The position numbers and the translations under genes are program-made. 6,726 nt of DNA from Bacteroidales bacterium UBA1205 (GTDB lineage Bacteria; Bacteroidota; Bacteroidia; Bacteroidales; WCHB1-69). The DNA is taken from NCBI GenBank assembly GCA_002309615.1, contig DBXT01000067.1:73834-80559 (forward strand), read 5' to 3'. Shown piece after piece: positions 6,174-6,726 of the stretch; within the stretch, counting starts at the first letter, position 1, and each line of letters starts with the position of its first letter. The notes beneath the pieces are model-generated. The model was not told the DNA's origin, did no database searches, and was given only the letters and a program-made list of their open reading frames with translations.

Positions 6174-6386
6174 TTAAGTTAAAGGAATCCTTTGACATTT
6201 TTCTCTCTTTTTTCATAGCGGTTCCGTTTTCTATGAATATCAAGTTATTAATATCTGCTCCTTTCTTGTTTTTAGTGCCAAGAACTTACTAAAAAAGATG
6301 TATTTAACGGTCTCTTGGTATAACCATATTTTTCAATCGGCAAATATATAAAAAATTTTTGTATAAAACGGATTTACAAGAAAAAA
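6174..6386 (-). repeat. Leader repeat B: promoter plus ~175-nt 5' leader of cassette 2
   Basis: Second copy of the 213-bp leader also found at 2441-2653, same strand, ~97% identical, ungapped apart from one T in the T-run beside the start codon. It drives the META-like lipoprotein and presumably the downstream lipoprotein and C25 protease. It contains TATATTTG, the upstream ORF MVIPRDR (6304-6327), the CATAG hairpin (6208-6239) and the AAAGGAATCCTTT palindrome (6178-6196). Confidence 0.92.
6341..6348 (-). promoter_or_regulatory. Bacteroidota-type promoter -7 box (TATATTTG), cassette 2
   Basis: Same TAnnTTTG octamer at the same relative place as in leader A. Transcription would start near 6333-6336 on the minus strand, diverging from the TetR-family gene. 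No good -33 box is seen. Confidence 0.6.
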
Positions 6387-6517
6387 AAATTTTAAACAGA
6401 CAAATAACAAATTGACAATTAAGCGTCTTTTTATCAAATTTGCTTTCACACCCATACTTTTTTTAGTTTTTATTTACAAGGCGAAAAAAAAGAATTTCCA
6501 CTATTATTCAGCTTTGT
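6387..6517. other. Divergent intergenic region upstream of the sigma-54-type promoter
   Basis: AT-rich, no ORF supported. It holds AATTG-A-CAATT (6410-6420), a small palindrome about 100 bp upstream of the -24 element where an enhancer-binding protein could sit, and a TTTTTTTAGTTTT tract (6458-6470) that recurs at 6565-6577. Neither is strong on its own. Confidence 0.4.
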
Positions 6518-6534
6518 TTGGCACAATTTTTGCA
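6518..6534 (+). promoter_or_regulatory. Sigma-54 (RpoN) -24/-12 promoter upstream of the TetR-family gene
   Basis: TTGGCACAATTTTTGCA matches 16 of 17 positions of the YTGGCACGRNNNTTGCW consensus; only the G after GGCAC is A. The invariant GG (6520-6521) and GC (6532-6533) are separated by the required 10 nt. Transcription would start about 12 nt after the GC, near 6545, leaving a ~50-nt leader before the ATG at 6598. Sigma-54 promoters need an ATP-dependent enhancer-binding activator; its gene is not in the window. Confidence 0.7.
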
Positions 6535-6550
6535 TCTGTATCTGCACACT

Positions 6551-6578
6551 GAAAACTATTTTAGTTTTTTTAGTTTTC
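6551..6578. promoter_or_regulatory. Palindromic candidate operator before the TetR-family gene
   Basis: AAAACTA-TTT-TAGTTTT (6552-6568) is a perfect 7+3+7 inverted repeat, and GAAAACTA (6551-6558) pairs with TAGTTTTC (6571-6578) as an 8-bp outer repeat with a 12-nt spacer. It lies between the predicted transcript start and the start codon of a TetR-family gene. Such regulators usually bind palindromes of about this size in their own control region, so autorepression is a reasonable inference. Confidence 0.5.
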
Positions 6579-6597
6579 TGTACTAAGACATGACATT

Positions 6598-6726
6598 ATG
6601 ACAAAAGAGGAACTGACAAGAAAATGTGCAGACATATTTTTAGAAGAAGGTGTCAAAATCAGCACTGATGAATTGGCACGCCTGTTAGTCATGTCCAAAC
6701 GAACCCTTTACACCCTTTTTGACAGC
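6598..6726 (+). CDS. TetR/AcrR-family transcriptional regulator, N-terminal part (runs off the window)
   Basis: Open frame of 43 codons from ATG 6598 to the window end with no stop: MTKEELTRKCADIFLEEG… The N-terminal helix-turn-helix of TetR/AcrR repressors is clear: a first helix (ELTRKCADIFLEEG), ISTDELARLLVMS, then the recognition helix SKRTLYTLFDS, matching the family's usual (M)SKxTLYxxFxxK. The usual family length is about 190-200 aa, so most of the ligand-binding domain lies outside. An ATG at 6590 is out of frame and stops at once, so 6598 is chosen. It is transcribed away from the protease cassettes, probably from the sigma-54-type promoter at 6518-6534. In Bacteroidota, genes of this type often head RND or ABC efflux operons; the window does not show what follows. 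Confidence 0.85.
   Translation, partial: MTKEELTRKCADIFLEEGVKISTDELARLLVMSKRTLYTLFDS

Noticed and set aside
6521..6534. A primary-sigma TAnnTTTG promoter for the TetR-family gene (CAATTTTTG region)
   Set aside because: The -7 match is imperfect and the upstream TTTG is much too close, whereas the sigma-54 pattern in the same bases is nearly perfect.

Overview
This AT-rich window looks like an accessory, surface-protease locus of a Bacteroidota (probably Bacteroidales) bacterium. Four things point there: a gingipain-like C25 cysteine protease with a type IX secretion (T9SS) C-terminal sorting domain; a streptopain-like C10 protease; several short lipoproteins starting MKK...C; and a TAnnTTTG-type promoter -7 box. 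Genus cannot be assigned from the sequence alone. C10 and C25 proteases are typical of T9SS-bearing or oral/gut Bacteroidales such as Porphyromonas, Prevotella, Tannerella and Odoribacter relatives.

Six complete ORFs lie on the minus strand and one partial gene on the plus strand. Read in the direction of transcription (right to left), the minus strand holds two parallel cassettes. Cassette 2 (about 6386 down to 2781) has leader repeat B, a META/HslJ-like lipoprotein (6163-5732), a cysteine-rich lipoprotein (5651-5127), a C25 protease with T9SS domain (5114-2859), and a strong terminator hairpin (2781-2810). Cassette 1 (about 2653 down past position 1) has leader repeat A, a 393-aa secreted tail-fibre-like coiled-coil protein (2427-1246), an OB-fold-like lipoprotein (1241-774), and a C10 protease (761-21). 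The C10 gene stops at an in-frame TAG before its catalytic His, and the sequence after the stop still looks coding.

Each cassette begins with the same ~213-bp promoter/5'-leader sequence (7 substitutions, no gaps), ending 13-14 nt before the first start codon. In each cassette a small lipoprotein lies exactly 12 nt upstream of the secreted cysteine protease. My main hypothesis is a modular family of co-regulated protease cassettes in which the lipoproteins act as dedicated inhibitors or surface partners of the adjacent protease. This would resemble the protease/inhibitor pairs known for C10 enzymes in Bacteroides and the potempin pairs of Tannerella. No inhibitor function is shown by the sequence itself.

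At the right end a TetR-family regulator begins on the plus strand (6598 to beyond 6726), divergent from cassette 2. Its upstream region carries a near-perfect sigma-54 (-24/-12) promoter at 6518-6534, followed by a palindromic candidate operator at 6551-6578. No tRNA, rRNA, CRISPR array or transposase was seen.
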